Assembly (NCBI GenBank): GCA_964438975.1
Contig: CAYTMU010000003.1
Coordinates: 1-64,000, forward strand
Reading direction: 5' to 3'
DNA: 64,000 bases
Source of the DNA: Chryseosolibacter sp964438975
Lineage (GTDB): Bacteria; Bacteroidota; Bacteroidia; Cytophagales; Cyclobacteriaceae
Shown: one piece after another, positions 1 through 8,264 of the stretch
How the letters are laid out: the number at the start of each line of letters is the position of its first letter
How positions within the stretch are numbered: the stretch's first letter is position 1
The notes under the pieces: generated by a model
Database searches by the model: none
Told to the model about the DNA's origin: nothing
The model's input: only the letters and a program-made list of their open reading frames with translations
Made by a program: the position numbers and the translations under genes

Positions 1-94
1 GTTCAGGTGATACCTCAGTTCTTTTGTTTGTATTCAGGCTGTTGTCCGGGCTTGCATTCCGGTCTTTTTCAGGATTACTATTTTCTGCTTTCAT
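1..94 (-). CDS. Possible N-terminus of an unidentified protein (partial)
   Basis: An open minus-strand frame starts with ATG at 92-94 and runs off the window edge without a stop (31 codons visible). The visible peptide is hydrophilic, rich in Asn, Lys, Glu and Ser, with no signal peptide or recognisable motif. A purine-rich GGAAGAG stretch lies about 20 bases upstream, too far to be a good ribosome binding site. It could be the disordered start of a real gene or a chance frame. Confidence 0.3.
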   Translation of the reverse strand, partial: MKAENSNPEKDRNASPDNSLNTNKRTEVSPE

Positions 95-200
95 GATTTC
101 GTCTTTTGGTGTACTCTTCCACTTCAAGATATATACTTGAATCGATGGCGAAAAAACCATACCTGAGGTTGAGACGACCGTTCAACGAAATGCCAACCAA

Positions 201-320
201 TTAGATTGCCAGGAGAAGAGCCCAGATAGAAATCAATAGGATTACAGCTATAATGATCAAATTCTCCTTCAGGCGGGTTTGTGCATTCTGTTTGCGGTGG
301 GTTCTCGTGCGCGTTTCCAT
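201..320 (-). CDS. Small single-pass membrane peptide (39 aa), hypothetical
   Basis: An ATG-initiated minus-strand frame of 39 codons ends in TAA. The first half is strongly basic and polar (six Arg and two Lys before residue 20); the second half is an unbroken hydrophobic helix with the run NLIIIAVILLISIWALLLAI reaching the C-terminus. This is the layout of a small inner-membrane protein with a cytoplasmic basic head and a terminal anchor. I recognise no family. It lies upstream of and opposite to imuA. A 39-codon frame can arise by chance, but the clean split between charged and hydrophobic halves favours a real product. Confidence 0.45.
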   Translation of the reverse strand: METRTRTHRKQNAQTRLKENLIIIAVILLISIWALLLAI

Positions 321-558
321 AGGAATAGACTTAGTTCTGTGTTTGATGACTCACGTTCCTGGAATGTAACCTCAGCAAACAAGCATTTGAGAAATGATTG
401 ACATCCTTCGGCGTTTTCTTACATAGCCTCCCATTTGAAATGATGCTTGAACGGCATCCGGATCTCAAAAACCATCCAAAACACGCTCAAAACCTCGATT
501 TTCTTACATGAAGTTTCTTTTTATAAGGTGCTCTCAAGAAACTCCCTTAACCAATATT
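321..558. other. Intergenic region without recognised gene
   Basis: Between the small membrane peptide ORF and the imuA control region I see no convincing coding frame, RNA or hairpin. The motif TTTTCTTACAT occurs twice (about 414 and 500) as a spaced direct repeat of unknown meaning. The region presumably holds divergent promoters. Confidence 0.5.
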
Positions 559-559
559 A

Positions 560-588
560 TTAGTATTATTATACTAATTTAATTAGTA
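560..588. promoter_or_regulatory. Overlapping palindromes: probable operator of the imu cassette
   Basis: Two overlapping perfect inverted repeats share a half-site. TTAGTAT at 560-566 pairs with ATACTAA at 571-577 across a 4-base spacer, and TACTAAT at 572-578 pairs with ATTAGTA at 582-588 across 3 bases. The result is three TTAGTA-type half-sites about 11-12 bp apart, roughly one helical turn, so a dimeric repressor could bind on one face. The last half-site overlaps a TAATTTTG match (587-594) to the Bacteroidota -7 element TAnnTTTG. imu cassettes are commonly SOS-controlled, so a LexA-like repressor is the obvious candidate, but no lexA lies in the window. Confidence 0.6.
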
Positions 589-594
589 ATTTTG
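587..594 (+). promoter_or_regulatory. Candidate -7 promoter element for imuA
   Basis: TAATTTTG matches the Bacteroidota primary-sigma -7 consensus TAnnTTTG and ends 18 bases before the imuA ATG, which would give a very short leader. No good TTTG -33 element is seen at the usual spacing, so the promoter may be weak or activator-dependent. Its overlap with the palindromes at 560-588 fits repression by occlusion. Confidence 0.4.
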
Positions 595-612
595 GATTGA
601 GACACGAGCGAT

Positions 613-1344
613 ATGAGAGGGCATAAGGCTGGTATAATTGAAAATTTGCGACGGGATATTCTCCGGCTTCAGGGTGACAATTGTCATGATGGGCTCCATT
701 TGGAATTACCTGATGGAGTTTTTCCGAAAGGATCACTTCCTCTGGGGGCTGTTCACGAATTTGTCTCATCACATATAGAGGGGTATGCAGCAACAGCTGG
801 ATTCATTTCTACGTTGCTGTGCCAGATCATGGGTGATCATGGGGTTGCAGCGTGGATCAGCACATCGCGAAACATATTTGCGCCCGCCCTCAAAAATTTT
901 GGCGTAAAGCCTGACAGAATAATCTTTATCGATCTCAAAAAGGAAAGTGATGTTCTTTGGGCTGTGGAAGAATCGCTCAAGTGTGAAGCGCTTTCCGCAG
1001 TCATAGGAGAGTTGGGCGAATTCAGCTTCACCGCCTCCCGTCGTCTTCAACTGGCGGTTGAACATAGTCGCGTTACGGGGTTCATGATCCGTCGAAACTG
1101 CAAAAAGTTAAATACGACGGCATGCGTTTCCCGGTGGAGAATCACACCACAACCCAGCGTTCCTATTGACGATCTGCCGGGAGTCGGCTTCCCGGTATGG
1201 CAGGTAGAATTGCTGCGCATACGAAACGGGCGTCCGGGTAACTGGATAGCTTCCTGGGCAAGGAACAAACTGGAAATTCATTCAGCAATGCCCCATCGGG
1301 AATCGAAGATTACTACTGAGGTTCCACTGACCAAAACAGGATGA
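613..1344 (+). CDS. imuA: ImuA, RecA/SulA-like component of the DnaE2 mutasome
   Basis: First gene of an imuA-imuB-dnaE2 cassette that carries out damage-induced error-prone translesion synthesis. The 243-residue protein has the family motif PLGAVHEFVS near residue 43, followed by a RecA-like core in which the P-loop position is degenerate (no GxxxxGKT). The C-terminal third is basic. ImuA proteins are RecA-fold factors that assist the mutasome. The stop is separated from the imuB start by one base, so translation is probably coupled. The start at 613 is the first ATG in frame; its ribosome binding site is weak, as is usual in Bacteroidota. The identification rests on the motif and above all on gene order. 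Confidence 0.85.
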   Translation: MRGHKAGIIENLRRDILRLQGDNCHDGLHLELPDGVFPKGSLPLGAVHEFVSSHIEGYAATAGFISTLLCQIMGDHGVAAWISTSRNIFAPALKNFGVKPDRIIFIDLKKESDVLWAVEESLKCEALSAVIGELGEFSFTASRRLQLAVEHSRVTGFMIRRNCKKLNTTACVSRWRITPQPSVPIDDLPGVGFPVWQVELLRIRNGRPGNWIASWARNKLEIHSAMPHRESKITTEVPLTKTG

Positions 1345-1345
1345 T

Positions 1346-2848
1346 ATGGCGGGGCGCTTTGTTTCAATATGGTTCCGTCACCTGATGACGGATGGCCTGA
1401 CTATCCGCGAACCACAACTGGGCAGCATTCCTTTTGTGCTCAAGACTACTTCTCATGGAAGGGTGGTTATTACTGCAGCCAATGCGATCGCACAGAAAAA
1501 AGGTATCGAACCAGGTATGGCATTCGCCGATTCCCGAGCGATCGTTCCCAGGTTGCAAGGAAGGGACGAGGAACCCGGAATGTCCGCAAAGCTTTTGCAA
1601 CATCTCGCTGAATGGTGCATACGGTTTACTCCGATAGTCGCCGTTGACCTGCCCGACGGACTCTTCCTGGATGCAACAGGTTGTACACATCTGTGGGGAG
1701 GGGAGAAGCAATACCTGAACGATATTGTCAGAAGGCTCGAAACTATCGGATACAATGCCCGGTCAGCCATCGCTGATACACCCGGAGCAGCATGGGCAAT
1801 TGCCCGTTTTGGTCAGCAACAGATGATCGTCGAGAGCAGTAAACACGTTGATTCCCTGCTACCACTTCCTGGAGAAGCACTTCGCATTGAAAAAGAAATC
1901 GCTGAACGACTACACAAACTCGGCCTTCGACGGATAGCGCAATTCACCACGATACCGCGTCATGCTCTTCTGAGACGATTTGGACCTTCACTCATCAGAC
2001 AACTTGATCTAGCTATGGGGAAGGAACCTGAAATACTCACCCCGGTCGAAACACCTGAACCCTTCCGGGAAAGATTGCACTGCCTGGAACCGATCGTTAC
2101 AGCAAAGGGAATCGAGATCGCCTTGCAGGAACTTCTTCATACACTTTGCTTCCGTCTACAACAGACACAACTGGGTGCTCGCAAAATGGTATTCAAATGT
2201 TATCGCGTCGATGGAAAAGTAGAAGAAGTACGTATCGGAACTCATCGCCCCAGTCATCACATAAGTCATCTGTTCAAGCTATTTGAACTCAAGCTCAGTA
2301 ATATTGAACCTGCCCTTGGTATTGAATTGTTTGTTCTGGAAGTCATAACAGTCGAAGAACACGCGCACCAACAGGAAAGATTATTTGAAATCGCAGGAGG
2401 ATTAAATGACGCAAGTCTTTCTGAATTAGTAGACCGCTTAAGTGCCCGGGTAGGAATAGGATGTGTTCATCGCTATTTACCTGTTGAACATTATTGGCCG
2501 GAACGGTCATATAGATCCACGACATCCCTCAATGAGCACCCGGCGAGTGAATGGCTTACTGACAAACTCAGACCACTTGAGCTTTTATCCATTCCCCAAC
2601 GGATCGAAGTTACAGCACCCATCCCCGATTATCCACCCATGTTATTTCGTCACCGCGGTAAGATACACAATGTTGTCCGGGCAGACGGTCCTGAACGTAT
2701 AGAGCAGGAATGGTGGACCAGTCAGGGTGAACATCGAGATTACTATAGGGTAGAGGATGAAGATGGTAACCGGTATTGGCTATACCGACTGGGGCATTAT
2801 GACGAACACAACAGGACACAGTGGTTTTTGCACGGATATTTCAGTTAA
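1346..2848 (+). CDS. imuB: ImuB, catalytically degenerate Y-family polymerase-like protein
   Basis: The 500-residue protein has the Y-family DNA polymerase fold: an N-terminal palm (about 1-170), a helix-hairpin-helix thumb region (about 175-235, around LRRIAQFTTIPRHALLRRFG) and a little-finger region after 240. The acidic residues needed for catalysis in Pol IV are not in place: the N-terminus reads SIWFRH where Pol IV has its first Asp, and the SxDE site is replaced by PDGLFLDATG, typical of ImuB. In the characterised systems ImuB does not polymerise but bridges DnaE2 to the beta clamp and ImuA. It sits one base after imuA and nine before dnaE2. Confidence 0.92.
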   Translation: MAGRFVSIWFRHLMTDGLTIREPQLGSIPFVLKTTSHGRVVITAANAIAQKKGIEPGMAFADSRAIVPRLQGRDEEPGMSAKLLQHLAEWCIRFTPIVAVDLPDGLFLDATGCTHLWGGEKQYLNDIVRRLETIGYNARSAIADTPGAAWAIARFGQQQMIVESSKHVDSLLPLPGEALRIEKEIAERLHKLGLRRIAQFTTIPRHALLRRFGPSLIRQLDLAMGKEPEILTPVETPEPFRERLHCLEPIVTAKGIEIALQELLHTLCFRLQQTQLGARKMVFKCYRVDGKVEEVRIGTHRPSHHISHLFKLFELKLSNIEPALGIELFVLEVITVEEHAHQQERLFEIAGGLNDASLSELVDRLSARVGIGCVHRYLPVEHYWPERSYRSTTSLNEHPASEWLTDKLRPLELLSIPQRIEVTAPIPDYPPMLFRHRGKIHNVVRADGPERIEQEWWTSQGEHRDYYRVEDEDGNRYWLYRLGHYDEHNRTQWFLHGYFS

Positions 2849-2857
2849 GGATGCGTC

Positions 2858-5800
2858 ATGCAGTACACCGAACTTCAGATAACAACCAATTTCAGTTTTC
2901 TGAGAGGGGCCTCCCATCCGGAAGAAATGGTGGAGCAGGCAGCAGCCTATAGTTATCCGTCGATTGCGATTGCAGACCGAAATACGTTTGCCGGAATTGT
3001 ACGCGCGCATATCGCAGCTAAGAAATTCGGTATCCGGCTCATACCCGCTTGTAGACTTGATCTTCTGGATGGTCCACCTCTTCTTGCTTATCCCACCAAT
3101 CTGATTGCTTATGAGCAACTGTCAGAACTACTGACGACAGGAAACCTCCGCACCGAAAAAGGAAAGTGCCAGCTTTACAAAGCTGATGTTTATCGGTTAG
3201 CCCGGGATACCCAATTCATCGTTATCCCGCCCCCGGTATTAAATAAAGATTTTGCATTTGAACCGGATTTCGTTGAAGCTCTGGAAGAGTACGCCAGAGT
3301 TTTTGACGACCATCTTTCGCTGGCTGCTTCCCGAAGCTACAGCGGTGAAGATGCTAAACGATTGTCGCGTCTTTATTCTCTTTCCCGTGAAACGAAAATA
3401 CCGCTCGTAGCTACTAACGATGTACACTATCATCACCCTATACGGAGAGAGCTACAAGATGTGATCACCTGTGTCCGTGAAAAATGTACCATCTATAACG
3501 CCGGATTTCGACTCTATCCCAACGCGGAAAGACATTTGAAGACCAACGATGAAATGCTACGACTTTTCCGACAATACCCGGAAGCCGTACGTCAAACTCA
3601 AAAGATCGCGGAGGCCTGTAAATTTTCTCTTGACGAGTTGAAATATCAATACCCGAAAGAGATCACAGCAAATGGAAGAACATCTCAGGAAGAATTGATC
3701 TATCTCTCCTGGAAGGGCGCGGAAGATATTTACGGGGGGTCTGTTCCCGAAAAGATAAGAAAAAATATACAACACGAATTGGCACTCATCGAGCAAATGA
3801 ATTATGCAGCGTATTTCCTAACCGTTTACGACATCGTGCGATTTGCAAAAGAGAAGGGCATTCTTTGCCAGGGGAGAGGATCGGCCGCCAATTCCACTGT
3901 ATGTTTTTGTCTGGGTATCACCTCGGTGGATCCTTCCAGGTTCGACCTGCTTTTCGAGCGGTTCATCTCTTCAGCAAGAAATGAACCACCGGATATCGAT
4001 GTTGACTTCGAACACGAAAGGAGGGAGGAAGTCATGCAGTATATATTTGAAAAATACGGACGTCATCGAGCCGCGATCGTAGCAACCGTAACACAATTGC
4101 ATCACAAGGGGGCAATCAGAGATGTCGGTAAAGCCATGGGTTTGTCAGTTGACACGATCACGCGAGTCTCCGGGTTGATCTGGGATTTTCAGGATGATGG
4201 CTTTGACCGAAAGCGGATTCGAGACCATGGTTTGAATCCTGACGATCCACTTCTTCAAAAGATATTGCAATTGACAGCGCAATACATCGGTTTCCCACGG
4301 CAACTCGGACAGCATACAGGAGGGTTTGTCATTACCGATGGCAAGGTGTCTGAACTTTGTCCTGTACTGAACGCAAGGATGGAGAACAGAACCACCATCG
4401 AGTGGAATAAGGATGACATCGAAGCATTAGGTTTTTTAAAGATCGATGTATTGGCGTTAGGAATGCTGACATGTATCAGAAAGGGATTCGATCTTTGCAA
4501 ACGACACCACGGGCGCGATCTGACACTCGCTAATATTCCCCAGGATGACCTGGCAGTTTACGAGATGATTGGTCACGCGGACACCATCGGCGTCTTTCAG
4601 ATCGAAAGCCGGGCGCAACAATCCATGCTACCGCGATTGAAGCCAAAATGCTTTTACGATCTGGTCATCGAAGTTGCGATCGTAAGACCTGGTCCGATAC
4701 AGGGAGACATGGTACATCCATACTTGCGGCGCAGGAATGGAGAAGAACGGGTAGAATATCCATCGGAGGAGTTGAAAGAAATCCTCAGTCGCACGCTCGG
4801 AGTCCCACTATTCCAGGAGCAGGCGATGAAGATCGCAATTGTCGCGGCTGGGTTTACCCCTGCAGAAGCAGATGAACTTCGCCGCGGTATGGCAACTTTC
4901 AAGGCGAAAGGCGCGATCGCACATTTCGAACAGAAACTGGTGAGTGGGATGGTTCGAAAGGGCTATCAGGAAGAATATGCCCGACGCGTTTTTAAACAAC
5001 TTCTGGGCTTTGGCAGTTATGGATTTCCTGAAAGCCATGCTGTGAGTTTCGCTTTGCTGGCATACGTTTCCTCCTGGATCAAGTGTTATTACCCTGATGT
5101 CTTTGCCGGTGCGTTGCTCAACAGTATGCCTATGGGCTTTTATCAACCTGCACAGATCATTACTGATGCACAGAAACATGGAGTAAAGGTAAGACCAATT
5201 GATATAAACTATTCTGAGTGGAATAATACCCTCGAAGAGAAGCAGGGTGAGTATTGTGCTCTGCGATTGGGATTCCGACAGGTGAAAGGAATACGGCAAC
5301 AGGATATTGATGTGTTGATCCGCAAGCGCGGGACGGGGTACACATCAGTAGACGAAGTGCGACGTGCAGGGCTCGGTGATGGAACACTGGAACGGCTTGC
5401 CGAAGCAGATGCCTTCAGGTCGATCGGGCTCGACCGAAGGAATGCATTATGGGATGCCTCCATCAAAGATCGTCCCGCAGCAATATTCCCGGAAAGCCAG
5501 CTTGAGGATCTGCGAAAGGGAAAGGTGTCGCTTCCGGAGATGTCGCTGTCGGAGCATGTTGTCCAGGATTACGCAAGCACTTCTTTTTCCATCAAAGCAC
5601 ATCCGGTTAGTTTTATACGTCCGGAGCTGGATGCATTACACGTGACTTCATCCGCAGCGTTGGACACCGCATTGAACGGCACGTTCGTCAAAGTAGCGGG
5701 GCTTATCCTGGTGCGCCAGCGTCCCGGAACAGCCAGCGGGATTTGCTTCCTGACATTAGAGGATGAAACCGGCACCTCCAACCTGGTTGTCTATCCAGCC

Positions 5801-6058
5801 TTATTCGATAAGTACCGGAAAGAGATCCTGCAATCAAAACTGTTGATGGTAGAAGGTAAACTTCAGCGGGAAGGAGAGGTCGTCCATGTCATAGTCAGAA
5901 GGTGCTTCAATTTAAACCGCCTTCTCGGCAGACTTACTCAGGATATATTGGAATTGAAACTCTCGAGATCAGATGAAAAGACAGCACCGGTTTCGACAAA
6001 AAACGAACAGGAAATGGTACAGATGAGAATATTCCCGGAAGGAAGAAATTTCAAATGA
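2858..6058 (+). CDS. dnaE2: Error-prone DNA polymerase DnaE2 (ImuC)
   Basis: A C-family DNA polymerase of 1066 residues, the usual DnaE2 length and shorter than replicative DnaE1. An N-terminal PHP domain (about 1-230) starts TNFSFLRGASHPEEMV. The polymerase core follows, with GRGSAANSTV near residue 340 and the catalytic acidic motif PPDIDVDFE near 373-381; then helix-hairpin-helix and OB-fold regions (about 790-1000). It is the polymerase of the ImuA-ImuB-DnaE2 mutasome and copies damaged templates. An AAGGA sequence 6-10 bases before the ATG at 2858 supports the start. Last gene of the cassette. Confidence 0.95.
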   Translation: MQYTELQITTNFSFLRGASHPEEMVEQAAAYSYPSIAIADRNTFAGIVRAHIAAKKFGIRLIPACRLDLLDGPPLLAYPTNLIAYEQLSELLTTGNLRTEKGKCQLYKADVYRLARDTQFIVIPPPVLNKDFAFEPDFVEALEEYARVFDDHLSLAASRSYSGEDAKRLSRLYSLSRETKIPLVATNDVHYHHPIRRELQDVITCVREKCTIYNAGFRLYPNAERHLKTNDEMLRLFRQYPEAVRQTQKIAEACKFSLDELKYQYPKEITANGRTSQEELIYLSWKGAEDIYGGSVPEKIRKNIQHELALIEQMNYAAYFLTVYDIVRFAKEKGILCQGRGSAANSTVCFCLGITSVDPSRFDLLFERFISSARNEPPDIDVDFEHERREEVMQYIFEKYGRHRAAIVATVTQLHHKGAIRDVGKAMGLSVDTITRVSGLIWDFQDDGFDRKRIRDHGLNPDDPLLQKILQLTAQYIGFPRQLGQHTGGFVITDGKVSELCPVLNARMENRTTIEWNKDDIEALGFLKIDVLALGMLTCIRKGFDLCKRHHGRDLTLANIPQDDLAVYEMIGHADTIGVFQIESRAQQSMLPRLKPKCFYDLVIEVAIVRPGPIQGDMVHPYLRRRNGEERVEYPSEELKEILSRTLGVPLFQEQAMKIAIVAAGFTPAEADELRRGMATFKAKGAIAHFEQKLVSGMVRKGYQEEYARRVFKQLLGFGSYGFPESHAVSFALLAYVSSWIKCYYPDVFAGALLNSMPMGFYQPAQIITDAQKHGVKVRPIDINYSEWNNTLEEKQGEYCALRLGFRQVKGIRQQDIDVLIRKRGTGYTSVDEVRRAGLGDGTLERLAEADAFRSIGLDRRNALWDASIKDRPAAIFPESQLEDLRKGKVSLPEMSLSEHVVQDYASTSFSIKAHPVSFIRPELDALHVTSSAALDTALNGTFVKVAGLILVRQRPGTASGICFLTLEDETGTSNLVVYPALFDKYRKEILQSKLLMVEGKLQREGEVVHVIVRRCFNLNRLLGRLTQDILELKLSRSDEKTAPVSTKNEQEMVQMRIFPEGRNFK

Positions 6059-6077
6059 CTTGTATTCCCAGTGGGGA

Positions 6078-6473
6078 TTAGGTGCGCTTCCCCGCTTCGT
6101 ACTCCTGTTTCATTTGCTGACGTATCTTACGGCGATGCAGACTTCCCCATTCGCTGAGCGACTTGAGAACGGGTCGCATAGTAAGGGCGTATGGTGTCAG
6201 TTCATACTCGATCACGACAGGGGTATCTGCATATACACGCCGCTTCACGAATCCATTCAGTTCGAGTTCCTTGAGGTCGGATGCAAGCATCTTTGACGAG
6301 ATCCCATCAATCGTGCGCTGAAGTTCGTTGAAACGTTTCTTTCCGTGGATCAGCGTGACGATGATGCGAAGCTTCCATTTTCCTCCAATCGCATAAAGCG
6401 CATCACCGATGGCGTTGAGCTGGACACGGCATTCCTGTTCGTTTTCAGCCAGGTCAAATCGTTCTTTTGTCAT
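6078..6473 (-). CDS. HxlR-family winged-helix transcriptional regulator
   Basis: A 131-residue protein made up almost entirely of the HxlR winged helix: the recognition region KKRFNELQRTIDGISSKML and the wing GFVKRRVYADTPVVIEYELT followed by the family ending LTPYALTMRPVLKSLSEWG. Cys15 lies at the N-terminal position used by several family members to sense quinones or electrophiles. It is transcribed divergently from a DoxX-like gene and two palindromic sites lie between them, so it most likely represses that gene and itself. Inducer unknown. Confidence 0.88.
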   Translation of the reverse strand: MTKERFDLAENEQECRVQLNAIGDALYAIGGKWKLRIIVTLIHGKKRFNELQRTIDGISSKMLASDLKELELNGFVKRRVYADTPVVIEYELTPYALTMRPVLKSLSEWGSLHRRKIRQQMKQEYEAGKRT

Positions 6474-6502
6474 GAGAATAAAACGGAGTCGCTTACAAAA
6501 AT

Positions 6503-6532
6503 GTAACTACTTACTATTTGTAAAGTGGTAAC
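6503..6532. promoter_or_regulatory. Imperfect dyad, probable HxlR operator
   Basis: GTAACTACTTAC (6503-6514) faces GTAAAGTGGTAAC (6520-6532) across TATTT. The arms agree at most positions if one base is skipped. It lies in the 113-base gap between the divergent HxlR and DoxX genes and resembles the GTAAC/TTAC-type sites of other HxlR regulators. Which promoter it covers cannot be read directly. Confidence 0.5.
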
Positions 6533-6547
6533 TTTTGGTAACCAAAA
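6533..6547. promoter_or_regulatory. Perfect palindrome between hxlR and doxX
   Basis: TTTTGGT and ACCAAAA form a perfect inverted repeat about a single central A, directly adjoining the dyad at 6503-6532 and 39 bases before the DoxX start. It could be a second operator half for the HxlR regulator or a separate site. Confidence 0.45.
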
Positions 6548-6586
6548 ATAGAGAATTTTGCTGACATCAACCAAAATCATATCAAG

Positions 6587-7033
6587 ATGAAAGCAATACA
6601 CATGAAAAAATCGAAAACATGGCACATCGGCCTTTGGATTGCACAAGTACTCATAGGAGGAATGTTCCTGGCGGTCGGGCTTATGAAAGCCCTGACACCG
6701 CTCGACGAATTGGCGAAGAACGTTCCACTTGCAGGGGAGATGCCGGGCCTGGTGAGGTTTATTGGACTAAGCGAGCTCACTGGCGGAATAGGACTACTAC
6801 TTCCTGCGGCGTTGCGCATACGACCTCGATTGACTACACTCGCTGCCGTTGCGCTCGGTGTGGTCATGATGCTCGCAGTGCTATATCACCTTTCACGAGG
6901 AGAATACTCCGCGACTGTTCCGGGCTTGGTGCTGGGGATCCTGTCGGCAACGATCGCATGGGGAAGAACTTACAAAGCGCCCATCGAAGGAAGACCGGAG
7001 AAAAGATATCACGCTGCAGCAGCAAGAAAATGA
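6587..7033 (+). CDS. DoxX-like integral membrane protein
   Basis: A 148-residue protein with about four transmembrane helices (roughly residues 13-32, 50-72, 75-98, 104-122) and the DoxX-family pattern of a Gly-rich first helix (LIGGMFLAVGLMKALTP) followed by a Gly/Leu-rich second. DoxX proteins are small membrane proteins linked to thiol or redox stress and are often controlled by HxlR-type regulators, as the divergent neighbour here suggests. The basic tail is unremarkable. A second in-frame ATG at 6602 is an equally good start. Confidence 0.8.
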   Translation: MKAIHMKKSKTWHIGLWIAQVLIGGMFLAVGLMKALTPLDELAKNVPLAGEMPGLVRFIGLSELTGGIGLLLPAALRIRPRLTTLAAVALGVVMMLAVLYHLSRGEYSATVPGLVLGILSATIAWGRTYKAPIEGRPEKRYHAAAARK

Positions 7034-7071
7034 AGTAATTGCGGATAAGAGTCAGTAGGGAATTTTGCATG

Positions 7072-7116
7072 ATATCCCATCTCCCCGCCGGGTCAACCGA
7101 TGGGGGGATGGGATGT
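7072..7116. terminator. Strong hairpin downstream of the DoxX gene
   Basis: CCCATCTCCCC (7076-7086) pairs with GGGGGGATGGG (7102-7112) with a single G-T wobble. Flanking bases extend the stem, and an inner CGG/CCG pair closes the loop. There is no run of T after it, so it is a terminator by position and stability only. Confidence 0.4.
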
Positions 7117-7192
7117 ATAGCAGCAGAGCCAGGCATATGTTGCTCGGTTTTATTACTTTCGCTGCCGGGAAACACAAGTAATCAAGCTACGG

Positions 7193-7609
7193 ATGCGCTA
7201 CTGGCTGGTAAAATCAGAACCTTTCAAATACAGTTGGGATCAGTTCGTTCGCGACGGCAAGACGTTCTGGGACGGTGTCCGAAACTATGGTGCGCGCAAC
7301 AATCTAAAGGCAATGAAAAAAAGAGACAAGGTGCTGTTCTATCACAGCAACGAAGGTCTTGCTGTTGTCGGTATCGCCGAGGTTGTAAAGGAAGCGTACC
7401 AGGACCCGACGACCACCGATACCAATTGGGTTGCCGTCGACCTCAAGCCGGTGAGCGCATTGCCCAAACCTGTGACCCTCGCCGCGATCAAGGCCGAACC
7501 GGTTTTACGCGATATGGACCTGGTGAGGTTGTCTCGTCTATCGGTGGGTGTGGTGAAGGAGGAGGAGTATTGGAAGGTACTGGCGATGTCGGAAACCGAA
7601 GATAAATGA
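7193..7609 (+). CDS. EVE-domain protein
   Basis: A 138-residue single-domain protein with the EVE signature: MRYWLVKSEP at the start, TFWDGVRNYGARNNLKAMK in the middle and DKVLFYHSN forming the pocket strand. EVE domains belong to the PUA-like fold and bind modified nucleobases in DNA or RNA. The length is normal for bacterial stand-alone EVE proteins. It is a separate unit before the RES-Xre pair; EVE genes often sit near defence or toxin genes, but one neighbour pair does not prove a link. Confidence 0.9.
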   Translation: MRYWLVKSEPFKYSWDQFVRDGKTFWDGVRNYGARNNLKAMKKRDKVLFYHSNEGLAVVGIAEVVKEAYQDPTTTDTNWVAVDLKPVSALPKPVTLAAIKAEPVLRDMDLVRLSRLSVGVVKEEEYWKVLAMSETEDK

Positions 7610-7632
7610 GCCCAAAGTACAGATTATCAGCA

Positions 7633-7682
7633 CAATACTATTTAACATAATATAAATTATATAAATTTAAATTAAATAATTC
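7633..7682. promoter_or_regulatory. AT-rich control region of the RES-Xre pair
   Basis: Fifty bases of nearly pure A/T separate the EVE gene from the toxin-antitoxin pair, in contrast to the surrounding sequence. The stretch contains the perfect palindrome AATTTAAATT and the inverted repeat ATAAT-ATAA-ATTAT. Antitoxins of this class repress their own promoters, so this is the likely autoregulatory operator. Confidence 0.45.
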
Positions 7683-7754
7683 CTCCCAAAATTTACCAGA
7701 CTGCATTTGGATGTTCAGCCAAGTGTCATATTTTTATGGGCCAAACGTCACGCT

Positions 7755-8264
7755 ATGGATCAATTGAAAAAGTCCAAAAAACAGGCTTCAGATGGCGCTA
7801 AATTCATCGTAACGATGAGCGGCGGGGAAAAAATTGCCATGGAGCCAACAGTTGCCTACGGCTCCTTCATCACCGAAGTCAGAAACGCAACGAGCTATTT
7901 AGATCTGAGTAAACTCATCGGTGCATCCGGCCTTACAATGAAGTCCGTCAAACCTCTTCTGGAATATCTCGATTTGTCGCAAGAAAAGATTGCCGATCTC
8001 ATTGGCGTTTCATCTCGCACACTTTCCCGGTGGAAAAACGATTCAACGATCGGGATCCTTCCATCCAAGGCCTTGTTAGAAATTGACCGGATATCCAGAA
8101 AGGGCATCGAGACCTTCGGGGATGCAGATCTCTTCAAAGCCTGGTTGTACCAATCCAATATTGCCTTGGGCGATGTCACGCCCATTGACATGCTCGCCAA
8201 GCCCTATGGCATTGAGTTGGTCGAAGGTGCCCTCGAAGCACTAGATCACGGAAACATCCTGTGA
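7755..8264 (+). CDS. Xre/MbcA/ParS-type antitoxin (DUF2384)
   Basis: Antitoxin partner of the RES toxin that follows. From the ATG at 7755 the protein has 169 residues: a helix-turn-helix region around DLSQEKIADLIGVSSRTLSR (about residues 74-93) and a C-terminal DUF2384 toxin-binding region (AWLYQSNIALGDVTPIDML). An upstream in-frame ATG at 7707 would add 16 residues with no family similarity, so I prefer 7755. Antitoxins of this family neutralise the toxin by blocking its active site and usually repress the operon. Stop and toxin start overlap as TGATG. Confidence 0.88.
   Translation: MDQLKKSKKQASDGAKFIVTMSGGEKIAMEPTVAYGSFITEVRNATSYLDLSKLIGASGLTMKSVKPLLEYLDLSQEKIADLIGVSSRTLSRWKNDSTIGILPSKALLEIDRISRKGIETFGDADLFKAWLYQSNIALGDVTPIDMLAKPYGIELVEGALEALDHGNIL

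Noticed and set aside
7039..7605. A 188-codon plus-strand frame over the EVE gene
   Set aside because: It is in another frame of the EVE-domain gene, rich in Cys, Arg and Gly as is typical of shadow frames, and the EVE protein is clearly the real product.
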